Shown here: positions 48,398 through 59,330 of the stretch, piece by piece
How the letters are laid out: the number at the start of each line of letters is the position of its first letter
Position numbering within the stretch: position 1 is the stretch's first letter
NCBI GenBank assembly: GCA_009733575.1
Contig: ML769536.1
Span: forward strand, 103,004-167,003
Direction: 5' to 3'
DNA length: 64,000 bases
From: Gymnopus androsaceus JB14
Taxonomy: Eukaryota > Basidiomycota > Agaricomycetes > Agaricales > Omphalotaceae
The notes under the pieces: generated by a model
What the model saw: only the letters and a program-made list of their open reading frames with translations
What the model was told of the DNA's origin: nothing
The model's database searches: none
Translations under genes and position numbers: made by a program

Positions 48398-48505
48398 TAA
48401 GCACGTCTTTGATTAAATTGTTGATTTTAAGTGTAAAAATCTAAGAGTCTGAATGGCTTACTATGGGAGGCTGGTTAATCGGTCACCCAAGGCTTTGCTG
48501 CTTGG

Positions 48506-48910
48506 TAGAGATGGGCACAAATGTTTGGGCAAATACATGCTTTTTTGATGAATAGCCACTGCATTTCTGGTTGAAATGAGTCTAAAAAGTGTGTAAATTG
48601 GTGGAGAAATGGTGGAGCTACATCCCCATCAAGATTTTATCATATTTGGACCATTTCCCCATGCTCTATGCTTCAAGATAGCCCTCTGCAAATGCCAAAA
48701 CACAAATGTTGACTATATTCGCCATTCTTGAGCATATATTGGCCACTTAGGGCACAGGGTAATTGTCCAAATATGGCAAAAATTTGATGGGGATGTAGCT
48801 TAAGCATTTCTCCACCAATTTGCATACTATTTAGACTCATTCTGACCGGAATATCAGTGGCTATGCATCAAACAAGCATGTATTCGCCTAAACATTCATG
48901 TCCATTTCTA
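48506..48910. mobile_element. Fold-back hAT-like MITE
   Basis: A 405-bp element. The left end TAGAGATGGGCACAAATGTT corresponds to the right end in reverse complement TAGAAATGGACATGAATGTT. The inverted similarity runs on for over 150 bp inward (for example GCTACATCCCCATCAA against TTGATGGGGATGTAGC). Flanks CTGCTTGG and CTGCCTGG match at 7 of 8 bases, fitting an 8-bp hAT duplication. Confidence 0.75.
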
Positions 48911-48918
48911 CTGCCTGG

Positions 48919-49659
48919 CACATGAGCTATACACTTATTTACAGTACAAGAAGATATCATGGATGTAGAAAAGGATCTTGCGCTCACTTTGAGCACAGTC
49001 CCAGGGTTTTCCGATGAAAACTGAGTTTATACCGAATATTTTTCGGAGTTGGGTCCAAATCTGCTAAAAATCGGGATCACGATTGACAGAGCATCGAGAC
49101 CGCAAATAAATATCAAAAAATTAAAATAAAATGGGACTCGGTGCTTCAGCTGATTGTATGAGATGAAATACCAAAGTTGCACATCATTGGACAAACTCCT
49201 TGTCTTGCATTGAGTCGAGCCTTTTCTAGGTCATAACATTGGTTTCAAGAGAAGCTGTATTTAGATTGGGCAATACAGCTGAGTGTTCAGAGCTATTAAT
49301 ACTGGGAGGCTCTCAAAACATCCTCAGCATATAGATAAAGGTCGCAGAGACTTTATTGCGGCAAGGAAATAGACAGTTGTGGTGACTCAGTCATGTCTTT
49401 CCAAAAAAAATGGCTTTTTTACATGGCATCTCGCAGCCGGTATCCGATCAACCACTGGCATGACTCTGAGGAGCTTTCATGCATCTCCACTGGCACCGCT
49501 TGTTCAAAGCTTCTTAGTATATTACTCTATGACATAGAAGCCCTTCTAGACCAACCCAAACCCTTTGGACAGTTGTAGGTATTGTGTAGCCAGGGTACTA
49601 GGGGGTGGCTGAGTAACCAGTCTCCCATAGTATTTATTAAAACTTATGTATTAGCACTT
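48919..49659. other. Intergenic region between MITEs
   Basis: No supported gene. Short frames lack recognisable domains. Confidence 0.4.
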
Positions 49660-49667
49660 CCTCCAGG

Positions 49668-50274
49668 TAGTGATGTGCCAGCTCGGCTTTGGCCTGTGAG
49701 CCTCAGCTTTGGCCCAGTGGGCCAGGGCTTGGGCTTTCCAAAACTGAAGCCAGGCCCTACCCCCAGGGCCCTGGCTTGGCCCGGCCTGGCTTTGGCTTAA
49801 GCCGGGGCTTTTGATGTGGCTGTGTACACATGCAGAGCTCATCGTTGAGCAGTTCTTTGGAAGCATTATGAGTACTATACACTAAATATAGCTTACTGGA
49901 AGTAAACAGAGTCCTTGCTATAAGCTGAAGAGTGCAACAAACCCAATGATCATGTCTCTGGTGTGTGAGAAAATACCAGGGTTAGCATCCCAAAATGGAT
50001 ATTTACTCTGAGATGACATCTAAAGCAGTTAAATAGAACAAAATTGCTGCTTCAAAGACTGGAAGTAGCATTTTTGAGGTCAAAAATTCCGGGAAACACC
50101 ATCCTCATACTACTCTCAAAAGCCCTGGCCTGAGGCCCCGGCTCATCGGCTTCACAAAACTCAGGCTGGGCCAAAAGCCGCCTCAGGCCAAAGGTCACGG
50201 CCCGGCTTTTCACGGCTTGGCTTGGCTCGGCTTGGCCCGGCCTGGGGCTTTCAGGCCGAGCCGGCACATCACTA
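49668..50274. mobile_element. hAT-like non-autonomous element with GC-rich arms
   Basis: A 607-bp element. Both ends begin TAGTGATGTGCC (left TAGTGATGTGCCAGCTCGGC; right in reverse complement TAGTGATGTGCCGGCTCGGC). Perfect 8-bp duplications CCTCCAGG lie at 49660-49667 and 50275-50282. The two ~150-bp arms are made of GGCTTGG/GGCCCGG repeats; the centre is AT-rich. No transposase. Confidence 0.85.
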
Positions 50275-50379
50275 CCTCCAGGAGAAATGGAAGCTGAATG
50301 TATCCCTTCAAAGTTGTTGCCACTGTTAAAAACACCATAGTTTATGTTCAAAAAACAATTAGCAAGGCTCTCCTAGGGC

Positions 50380-50654
50380 CATCAGCAAAACCTGTATGAC
50401 GTGGGCAGTGCTTGAGCGGACTGTCCAGAGGTCCCAGCGCTCCAGCATCCCAGCACTCAGATGGTCCGGCCGATGCAGGAGGGGGCTCCCAGAAGCTCCC
50501 AGAGGCCGCAAAATTACCTTATTTGGAAATAATGTATGATTTTATATTTCTGACAGCACTGGCAAGTGCTGGCCAGTGCTGGGAGCTCTGGGAGCACTGG
50601 GAATTTTAAGTATTGCTGTGGGAATTAAAATGCAAAATACAGGTTTTGCTGATG
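50380..50654. mobile_element. Small TIR element, CATCAGCAAAACC family
   Basis: A 275-bp unit bounded by CATCAGCAAAACCTGTAT and its exact inverted copy ATACAGGTTTTGCTGATG. The interior contains repeated GCTCCCAG/CTGGGAGC blocks. No clear target duplication. Confidence 0.7.
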
Positions 50655-51233
50655 CTAGTCTCATTAGGGTTGTGATACACCTTCAAGTTGTAAAGTATGT
50701 CTGAGCTCTCTAGAGTGAATAAGGTACAATGAAATAAAGAATGTGGCAGGCATAGTCCATGTTTCACTTGGGACAAAGGTGTCAACTTGTTTAACAATGG
50801 AAGAGCCCGTGTTGCAAGCTAAGTCATGGAGATCATGGAGTTTGTTATTGATGAGCATGGGGTGCTGAGACCTGTGAAATTCAAGTCTTCTGACAATAAT
50901 CATCCAAAGCTTGAGGATATATATCCATAATGGATAATTCTACTCAACAACCCCCTTGATTGTTGACAACCCACTTGCAACCTCATTCTCAGAGAAGCCT
51001 TATCCCGCAACCCCTCCGGACTTCCACGGAACCACCGAAGAGCAGGCCGGTGGTGTCACAAGTAACAATATATTTATTCTGCTCGCGCAGTACAAAAAAA
51101 TGTCCAATGCGAATATTCTACCAATTAGTACATACTAAGAATTATGATTGGTACACTCTAGCTGGCATGATCGAGATCTTTACATGTTCATGAGTGAACG
51201 AATGAATGGAAGGAGGGTAGAGAAAAAACGTAC

Positions 51234-51508
51234 TGTGTTTCTCCAGCACACCAGCATGAGACGCCTCCAATGCTTGAAGCTCTGGTAATCCATCGTTCAG
51301 AAAGATTTAGAGAAGAGAAAAGAGATCATGATCCCTGACGGCCACAACTGCATCGAGCTTGAAAAGAGGATCAAAGTCGAAGATGTTTGGGTTGCAGAGC
51401 ACTGAGGCGACCACTTGTGCGGCGGCGGTAACTTTCGCGGCTTCGGTTGTGGGAGGGAGAGAGCGGACATAGGATAGGGGGTATTTGTAGGTTTTTGTGC
51501 TGGAAGGG
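51234..51508 (-). pseudogene. Captured exon resembling eIF3 subunit m
   Basis: On the minus strand the exon follows a T-rich CAG acceptor. It reads STKTYKYPLSYVRSLPP, VVASVLCNPNIFDFDPLFKL, DAVVAVRDHDLFSLL, then TAA (51307-51309), and in the same frame IFLNDGLPELQALEASHAGV, ending at a GTACG donor. The order matches the PCI-domain region of fungal translation initiation factor 3 subunit m. The family has Gln where the stop is, so one C-to-T change would explain it. Splice sites on both sides show that genomic DNA, not an mRNA copy, was captured. The rest of the gene is absent. Confidence 0.7.
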
Positions 51509-51713
51509 CTGCATAAGAAATGAAAGAAGAAGAAAAAAGAAGTCAAGACTCATGGTTGATTCGATTTAGCATATGCATTCACATGAAGATATTATCCAAA
51601 AGCCCACGGGGCAAGTCGAACGCAACACCCCCGGGTCGAACATATGCAGAATGCAAATGTGCACCAGAAACACGTTTGTAAAACTCGCACCAACATCCAT
51701 AGCCCAAAATTGA

Positions 51714-51986
51714 CTAGAAATAACGAATAAGCTCTAGTTTCTTTATGAAGACAGCAAACTCACCAGCGAAATGTCTCATTTTAGCATCTGCTCTACTTCC
51801 CGTCTCCGCCAGAATCTCAGAGCCATACATCCCTTGTAAATCCTCCACTGTGTGATATTCGAAAACATTTTTGACTTTGGGTTTGAGCACTTTGAGCGAG
51901 AGGAACTGGCTCGGCCAGATGTGTAATTTTTGAACTAAGAGAGCGAGTAGAGCATAGTGGAAGTCTTGCAGCTGTCGACTGCACAA
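51714..51986 (-). pseudogene. Exon-like frame inside the element, unidentified
   Basis: Reads ALLALLVQKLHIWPSQFLSL, LKPKVKNVFEYHTVEDLQGM and AETGSRADAKMRHFAG, then a likely GTGAGT donor. Composition is protein-like, so it may be a second captured exon, but I do not recognise the source gene. Confidence 0.35.
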
Positions 51987-52656
51987 TCGAGCGCAGTAGG
52001 GTAGAAGAGAACAAGAGGGAGCAGATGTCAGATACCCCAGAATGGATTACTAATCTGAAAAAGAATAAGAGGAGCGAGCACCGAAGAACAGATAACTCGC
52101 TATATGGTGGAAGGAAAGAAACCGTCAAGTCCGTAAGCGCCGAGCGCGTGAGCTTAGATGCATGCGCCAGGCACTCGCCGCTCTTCAATTGCACTGTCAC
52201 ATCACGCCGGACTGGCGGAAGCTGGCCGCTGCCAATCCCAACTTAAAAGTTTCAGGAAGTGGGGTTGTCAAAAATTCGGGGTTGTCAACAATCAAGGGGG
52301 TTGTTGAGTAGAATTATCCATCCATAATCCATCGAGGTTCAACAGGAAGAAGATCGAAGTGATCCATTGTTTTTCTGCTGGATAGAATAATATTACGCAA
52401 CTACTCTAAGTCTCTCTGTTTTCTTCTCTCGATTACCATACGTTCTCTTATTCATACAATGTTTATACAATCATTTACCCGCACAAATTGCATACGCCGT
52501 TCAGGCGCAGATACACATCGTGCCTAAGTACTAGGGTTTCTGTGGAATAGCAAGGGAGTTTGTGAAGTACAGTAAAGGTAAATTAAGGTAGATACTACTA
52601 ATTACAACGAACATGTCGGGAAGCGAATATTTCAGTCTGTAAGTATATGGCTTCTG

Positions 52657-54670
52657 CTAGTTAGAATTCTGGGGTATTGGTGACATTGCAACAGCCAAAT
52701 GTGGTGGATACGGATAGAATGTGATCCTAGTACCCTCATCGACTGGAGGATTTAGGTCTGCAAATTCAATATGGGTTACAGATCCCCGACGATCACGATC
52801 TTTGCCTTTACTTGTTGAAGGAGGAGATAGTAAAATGCCGCTCTCAAGAGATGTTGGAGGATATTTCCCGAATCCAGATTTAGAAGGTAGACTTTGAAAG
52901 TTGGGGGCTCCCGGATAATGAGCATTTGAGTGCACTGGGTTCAATGATTTGCGCCGATGTTTGTTGTGTGACTTCATGAGGTTGAGAGTTATGCGAGACA
53001 TCATAGTAACCTGCAGGAAAATATTGAAGCTCAGTGCGGCTGGACTTTGCGAAGAGTGACCTACGGTGATCCTATTAAAGACACGTTGAATGATTACCAT
53101 CTGGCATGGAAAGAGTCTTGAGTCACTTACAATAGTTCAAGCCTAAGAGTAGACAGCTTTAGTATCGAAATCTTAGGACGAAAACGAACTGCTCACTGCG
53201 CTGTGATATTCTTCAATCCTGGTGGAGCGGCAGCAATCATCGCTGTCAAGACCAGTGTTACTGCGAAAATCGCACTGGGAACCCCAATGACGTTCATATG
53301 AGTATCTCAGCCGGCGGTATTTAGAGTCGCTCACTTACCTATAGTAAATTAATCCATCTTCCAATAGCCGCTTCATAATGTACAAAGTTGAATCGTTTGC
53401 TCTTCTCCGAATAGATGGGAATGTTTGACGGAGGGTTAGCACCAGCACCACTGTGTCGTATAGCAGTGGAAGCCATGCGGACGCGGACGAAGCAATCTTG
53501 TTTCTGCGATAATGGTGTCAGTAGATAGATTGTAGGGAAGGGTTTCAGCACTGACGATTCTCCAAAGATCATTGTACATGCTGTGTACCGTTAGTAAGAT
53601 TAAAGATTTCTCTTCGTTTGCAAGCCTTACATGCAATCCCTGTATGTTGTACGGCTAGAGACAGCGATATTAGTGAGTCTTGTCCTTCGAAACATAGCTT
53701 CGATTGGGAGTTCACTTACCAATACCGGTGGTCAGAAGCCATGAGTACACCCCGATCTCGACAAATAGAAGCGCCGCAACTCCAGCAACAATCCAAGGTT
53801 CACGATAATATAGGGCGTATATCCTATACATAAAGCCAAAATCGAAAAAGATTTGAGTACAGATCACTCACCGAACCAACGCGCACTCATGAGTTGCTCA
53901 CCGTGCAAGCATCATCAACCCAACAACGTTGATCCCAATCATAGTCATTGAGCCTTCATAGCGGACAAAATGTTTGCACCTTCGGAGAGATCAGAGGTCG
54001 ATAAGATTTTGTAATAGAGGAGCGATATACCTCTATCACAACGAAATAAGGAAGGTCCTTCGTCCGATATAAGATTAAGAGCTCACCTCGTGATCCATTG
54101 CCGACGATAGATAGGCTAGAAGATGCATAGATGATAGCAAGTCGGTTCAAGTCAGTGGCGGTCATCTTCTTTGTTCGGCGAAGAATTATTTACCGACTAT
54201 ATTTACGATAAAGCCAAGGGGGGTGAGATATCGATTCTGTACACAGTTGATCAGTCAAGGTACTTCGTTTTCCCGGAGGAATGCTTACGATAAGGAAAAG
54301 ATAGACGACTGAAGAAAAGACGCTTCAGCACGATTTCTTTTCGATATGTAAAGATCCAACTCACTTGGTCGCTTTTCTCCAATTCGAGGCCATATGTATT
54401 CAACCTATTCCCATCATGAACTATTTCAGCGGAACTGTAATACTCAAACTACCCACCTCCATCGTGAATGTGTCTATGTGGTCCCATATTAGAATGGTGA
54501 AACCAACAAATGCCACATACTGGCAGCGTATTAGATATCATTGTTGCAGGCGTCTTGAGATGAAGAGCTTACATTGGTATCGACTCTGGATTTAAAGAAT
54601 GGTCATGAAGCTGCCGTCAAACAGGCAGAGGTACTCACACTTCAATGTGGTCGTTAATTGCATCTGACAT
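52657..54670 (-). CDS. DUF6533 multi-pass membrane protein
   Basis: The start at 54670 gives MSDAINDHIE, spliced to SRVDTN and then YVAFVGFTILIWDHIDTFTM with an acidic end, the DUF6533 N-terminal signature. Later exons (about 54160-53340) carry further helices, including LIYRIYALYYREPWIVAGVA. They also contain a soluble stretch with DCFVRVRMASTAIRHSGAGA and SEKSKRFNFVHYEAAIGRWI. The last exons give FNIFLQVTMMSRITLNLMKS, the family's last helix, and a basic/Ser-rich tail (GKDRDRRGSVTHIEFADLNP) ending at 52657. The many short introns look intact. Same family as the gene at 46440 and in opposite orientation. Ligand and role unknown. Confidence 0.7.
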
Positions 54671-57269
54671 TCGAGATTGCAGGTATTATAAAGTAGGTGG
54701 TTGTTGATTGAGTCTCAGCGAAAAGTCAGTGGGAAAAGGGAGATGCTACTGGACGGGATCCACAAAGACTTTATATCTATATCATCTTGCTCCACCTTGC
54801 TTCCTTTTAAGCTGAATGTTGAGTTGTGCACCGCCAAACCCCACAAAGAAAGCGGGGAAAGAGCAACCAATTCAAACGCCGATTCTTCCCCACAAAGCGG
54901 AGAATATCAATGTGCGTTGCGCCACTTTGAGTCAACTTGAAAGCGGGAGGGAGACCCGCTCGCCTGACCTATGACGGTGTATAATCCATCTCCGAAGTAG
55001 CTTCTACAGCATTTTGAATACCTTCTTCCCGTATCTATCTATCCATCTATCCCGTAAGAAAATGCATTGTCGAAATCCTAACACCCTTAGACTGTGTAGC
55101 TAGTACTACAGACAGGAGGTCGGAATCTCAACAAAGCTGTAAAAAAGCTATAAAAAATCAGATTATCAACTCTACCGCCGCAAACGTGAAGTATGGAAGA
55201 AAGGAAGACTAGGAAATTATCGTCTTCGTTGAAAAAGAACAAACTTACTTGAACATCGGAGAGACCGACTAGCAAGGAGAGAGTGACACTGATCCTGTGT
55301 ACCAAGACGCCGTTGGAAACCTTCATTCAGATATAGGCGCTGTGAGATGGACGCTGGGAGAGGTGGGGCCTGCATGACGAAGACAGTTGCAGAGAGCAAC
55401 TCATGAGAAATCACCAGTAGGGTTAATTTAGGACGTAAACTAATAAGTATAGATATATATTATAGCCTTTATGGACCGCCTAGTAAAATATCCGGGAGTT
55501 TCGAGTCACTCGTCGCTGACGAGGTTCCTCTATGCGAGAATCTGATCTGAGGTCCTTCGCAAACAACAAAAAAAAAAAGATGGCTGATGAATGCCAACGA
55601 ATGCGCGCGTAACTTGTGAGATGGAAAGAACAGACAAATACGTTATCGGCACGCTCGAACTCGAATTGGGACGCACAGTCAGCCATATCGATTCCAGTTT
55701 GCTGCTTGATGCTCGATTACGATTTTATATTCGAGAAATCTCCAATGAGTGCAGGTTTGTGCAGTCGCATAAAATTAAAATGCATAATAGTGTATTTTGC
55801 AACCGGAATGGATATAAGATCTAGGAACTACCGTTGAGCGTTCAAGACACGATCTTTGGATAATTGACAAGCGGTCCCGACAGAGTCATAGCCCAAAGCG
55901 ATTGCGTGGAGAGGATGATGGATCGCTAAGAACTTGTAACAGGCTCATACAGTTTACAGAAATCCGGGAACACTGGCCCCAAGAGATCTTGCCCTCGGTT
56001 TCGGCTTCTGCGGGCAGTAATACGGGTATGAAATGCGCAGGTGATGGGAACTCGCTTGATAGGCGAGTGAGTATGGCGGAGGTGCTGAAGCAAGATTCGG
56101 ATTCGCATGCGACGGCGATGAAGAACGTGCCGGCAGCGCAGGTGAATGAGGAGGTGGCAAACGTGTTAAAGGCGCAGAAGAAGATTCTGTCCCTGTTGCG
56201 AGTGTTTACGATCACGACTCCGCGTATGAATCCAAAGCTTCACGCGAGCCCGAATGTCCACGTCCATGGGCCCCTATCTCTTCATGAGGTGCACCTGTCT
56301 GGATGCGGCCCCAGACGTCGACCTAGACATGGACATATTCGAGGTTGCGGGTAATACATCTTCGCCGACATACGCTTCCGTATGGAGGTGAAGAGGCGAT
56401 GGCATTGAACTAAGTAGCCGTTGTCCTCAACATGCCCATCTCCCCTCTACAACCCTCTCTTTGCGCCTTGCCTCCGTCGATTCTTGCAATTCGGAATCAT
56501 CAGCGATTCCGCAGTCCGTACACTGTGTACGCCAGCATTTGCTCTCGCTCCGGAGCTCGGAAGTCGCAAGGCTGGGCTCCGACTATGTGTCGCGCAGGAG
56601 AATAACCGCGACCTGCCTGGCATAGTGCGCTTTCCAGCATAGATCGAACCAGGTCCGGTGTCAGTAGCAGGATAGGATAATCGGTGACGTTGGCTGGTTG
56701 GCTGGCTCTTGATGAAAGAGTTGAGCAGTTAGAACTAGAAGAAACAGTCCAGTATTCATTGTACCGAGCTATAAAGAGAGACTGTTAGCTAGGTTGTGTT
56801 GATAAGAGTAGAGAAAAAAAGTCGATGTGCTGACAACTCACCTCCCGCTCACGAGTTGAACCTAAATTCAACCATTTCTATGGCGTCTGTTTCATTTCAA
56901 GTCCATTGTCCTTCGTCGATCTGCTCCTTTCATATCCTCCGCATCGATTTCTTTTCAACCAACTCGGTCCCACGTGTTTGAGAGACGCTGCATGAATTAA
57001 ACTTGAAGGATCCAAGTTGAAGTGGGAGACCCGAGCAGGCTCGAAAGATGGTGCTTCGAAATGTTTGTCAATACATCAATTCTAACTGGTCATTCTGGAG
57101 AGTCGAGACGGACGCGTCATAGGATGGAAGGAAGAAGGAAGGAAGGAAGATTTTATTACACGGCACGGTTCAAGATCTGAACGCCGGAGGGTCCAAGACG
57201 TGTCCCGATGCGGCACTAGCTATAGCATCATCAGTGTTGAACAGGCGCCTGCAGGTATCAAAGAAACAC
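54671..57269. other. 2.6-kb region without a supported gene
   Basis: Upstream of the DUF6533 gene. A plus-strand frame at 55902-56354 (150 codons, including ANVLKAQKKILSLLRVFTIT) is the best candidate, but it has no recognised domain. A minus frame overlaps it fully. A GGAA microsatellite lies near 57126-57152. Confidence 0.35.
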
Positions 57270-57345
57270 GGTTCGATGGCGTAGTTGGTCATCCGTCTAT
57301 TATGGGCTTTGGTGTCATATCTGGAATCGTGATCCGGACTTCAAA
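57270..57345 (+). other. tRNA 5'-half-like sequence
   Basis: GGTTCGATGGCGTAGTTGGT repeats the acceptor, box A and D-loop of the tRNA-like sequence at 42137 with one change. The following 3' part has no T arm or box B, so this is a partial copy. Confidence 0.4.
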
Positions 57346-57944
57346 AATTAGATCATATGCCTCACGCATATGAATGGCAACTTAGTCTAGTTGTCAATAT
57401 CATGCATAACTGAACATTTAAATTTTTTTCCTTGCTTCATTTTCAATAATACAATGTGATATTGCTACGCAACAATAGCTTCAATTGTATACCAATTTGC
57501 TGCTCAATCTTATGCATGTACCCCAGTTTTTTTGGTCTCACTAACATATATACTGCCTGAACTTGATTGGACTAGGCTAAATTGGGTTTTCATTTGTTGT
57601 TTCTTTGTATTTGACTCAAACTTTGCCAAAATCTTTCTGGCACTACATGCACCTGACCTGTGCACCTTGCATGGATCCTGCTTTCCCTAGTGTTTTTGTC
57701 ACACAGTACAGCAATATAATATACTTAGTAAAACTTGGTTGAAGCAAGCTAAACTGAGCTCAAGGGGGTACCGGACTTACAGCCCATTACACTCCAGTGG
57801 GTGGTTGGTTGCTGCTGAGAGGCCACTAAAATATTTTTTCAAACCTATCTTTCAGAGGCTCTGAGAGCTTTGAAGGGTTCAATATGCTATTGGTAATTGT
57901 TATAGGTATTCATCTGTAGCCAATATATGCCAAATGGAAGTATT
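57346..57944. other. Intergenic region
   Basis: AT-rich, no supported gene or repeat. Confidence 0.35.
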
Positions 57945-58070
57945 AGGGATGTTTCGGGCTGGCAAAATTTGCAAAATTTTACGGCTACTTTTGTACAGCA
58001 TGACGTAGCGAAGAATAGCTCTATCAAGCAAAATTTGGAGCGGTAAAATTTGCCGGCCCGAAACATCCCT
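57945..58070. mobile_element. Short MITE, 126 bp
   Basis: Ends AGGGATGTTTCGGGCTGGCA and, in reverse complement, AGGGATGTTTCGGGCCGGCA. ATT flanks both sides, a 3-bp duplication. The interior is A/T-rich and partly palindromic (GCAAAATTT on both sides). Non-coding. Confidence 0.75.
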
Positions 58071-58685
58071 ATTGAGCCTAGAAATAGGCATCAGTGGGAG
58101 ATATTTATGAGGTCATCTTCATATGTCATCAAGATTTGTAAAGATATAGATAAGATTATTACCATATATAGTATATCAGACATCATGTGGGTGTTGCGTG
58201 GGTGGGTGGTTGCCCCTCTGAGGCCCTTAAAATATTTTTCGGCTTGGTGTAATAAATTTTTTTTTTCGGACCCCCTTGACTGAGCTTTCCTTTTTCCTTT
58301 GACTTGAATTTTGTTCACATTTTCTTGCACTGTGCACATTAGTGAATTCTGAGCCACTCCAATGGAATGGTTCCAAATGGCTCTGAACAGCCAACTGGGC
58401 AATAATTTAATACTTCTCTCTCTCAAAATAAGTAGAAGTGGTAATACTCAGTATGATCTTTTAATCATATAAGTAAAATGGTAATGAAACTGGATAAAAA
58501 TACTGGATTTTGCTAGGGTTGCAGCCAAGTTCAAAAGGGGAGATTGACTCTTTCATTCATTTTATTTCATTCATGCCAGTAATTGTACAAACTAAATCCC
58601 AAGAAGTGCATTCTTCAATCTTAAGTTGGTACATTCTTGGTACAGTCACTAAGATTAAGTATAAAATGGCTCAAATAGCATGTTA
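58071..58685. other. Intergenic region between MITEs
   Basis: No supported gene. Confidence 0.35.
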
Positions 58686-59250
58686 CAGCGCTTTCGGAAA
58701 TCCTTGTCAAAATTGAAATTTTGACAGCACCATCATTTTAAATAAATATAATTCTCAAAATGGAAATGCCTCATGTGCCATCAAGCGCTTGCTCTTATCC
58801 TTATCTCAAATAGATAACTGTGTGAAATTTTACAAAACCTTGCAGTAACGGGTAACGAGCAGCAGTTACTGCAAGGTTTTGTAGCCTCTTACTGTGCACA
58901 TTCTTACATTAGAAAGATATATACACCTCTTATAGTTAGTTTCTGGTATAGAATCAATTGAGGAAGCACATTGTAGACAGAATTCTTCTTAGAGATATTT
59001 CTGATCTTGGAGAGTGAGCTTCAGGAGCACTGGAAATAAGTGGTTTATGATTCCAGTCAGATTCATCTGACTGGTCATTCGTTGCATCCTCATGCATGGT
59101 CAGAGCGAGGAGGAGACTGCGAAGAGAAAAGGCACACATTGCCAAGGCACTGAGTCCCGATGGGAGGGATTTCCGTTTTGAGAATTATATTTATTTAAAA
59201 TGATGGAGCTGTCAAAATTTCAATTTTGACAAGGATTTCCGAAAGCGCTG
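58686..59250. mobile_element. Tc1/mariner-type MITE with ~95-bp inverted ends
   Basis: A 565-bp element flanked by TA on both sides. Both ends read CAGCGCTTTCGGAAATCCTT and stay nearly identical for about 95 bp inward. Inside the left half is a separate perfect hairpin (about 58832-58882: TACAAAACCTTGCAGTAAC and its inverted copy, 15-nt loop). The inner minus frame (58954-59145) is not recognised. Confidence 0.75.
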
Positions 59251-59278
59251 TAAGTATAATTACTAAACACAAAAACAT

Positions 59279-59330
59279 GGATAATTCTACTGAACAACCC
59301 CCTTGCTGGCAACAACCCTCCCAAAAAAGG
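59279..59330. repeat. Solo left end of the GGATAATT element family
   Basis: GGATAATTCTACTGAACAAC followed by CCCCTTGCTGGCAACAACCC matches the left ends of the elements at 43613 and 50932. No right partner was found before 64000. Confidence 0.6.

Larger units (their letters stand above)
50932..52319. mobile_element. Pack-MULE-like element carrying a host gene fragment
   Basis: A 1388-bp element. Its inverted ends begin GGATAATTCTACTCAACAAC and agree for about 40 bp. Perfect 9-bp duplications ATCCATAAT flank it (50923-50931 and 52320-52328). A 9-bp duplication and long inverted ends are as known for Mutator-like elements. There is no transposase. Instead the interior has spliced-looking coding sequence on the minus strand, including an eIF3m-like exon (51234-51508) and an unidentified exon-like frame (51714-51986). 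Confidence 0.85.

Noticed and set aside
55902..56354. 150-codon plus-strand ORF
   Set aside because: Fully overlapped by a minus frame, no recognisable domain, no supporting splice structure; kept only as a remark in the intergenic entry.
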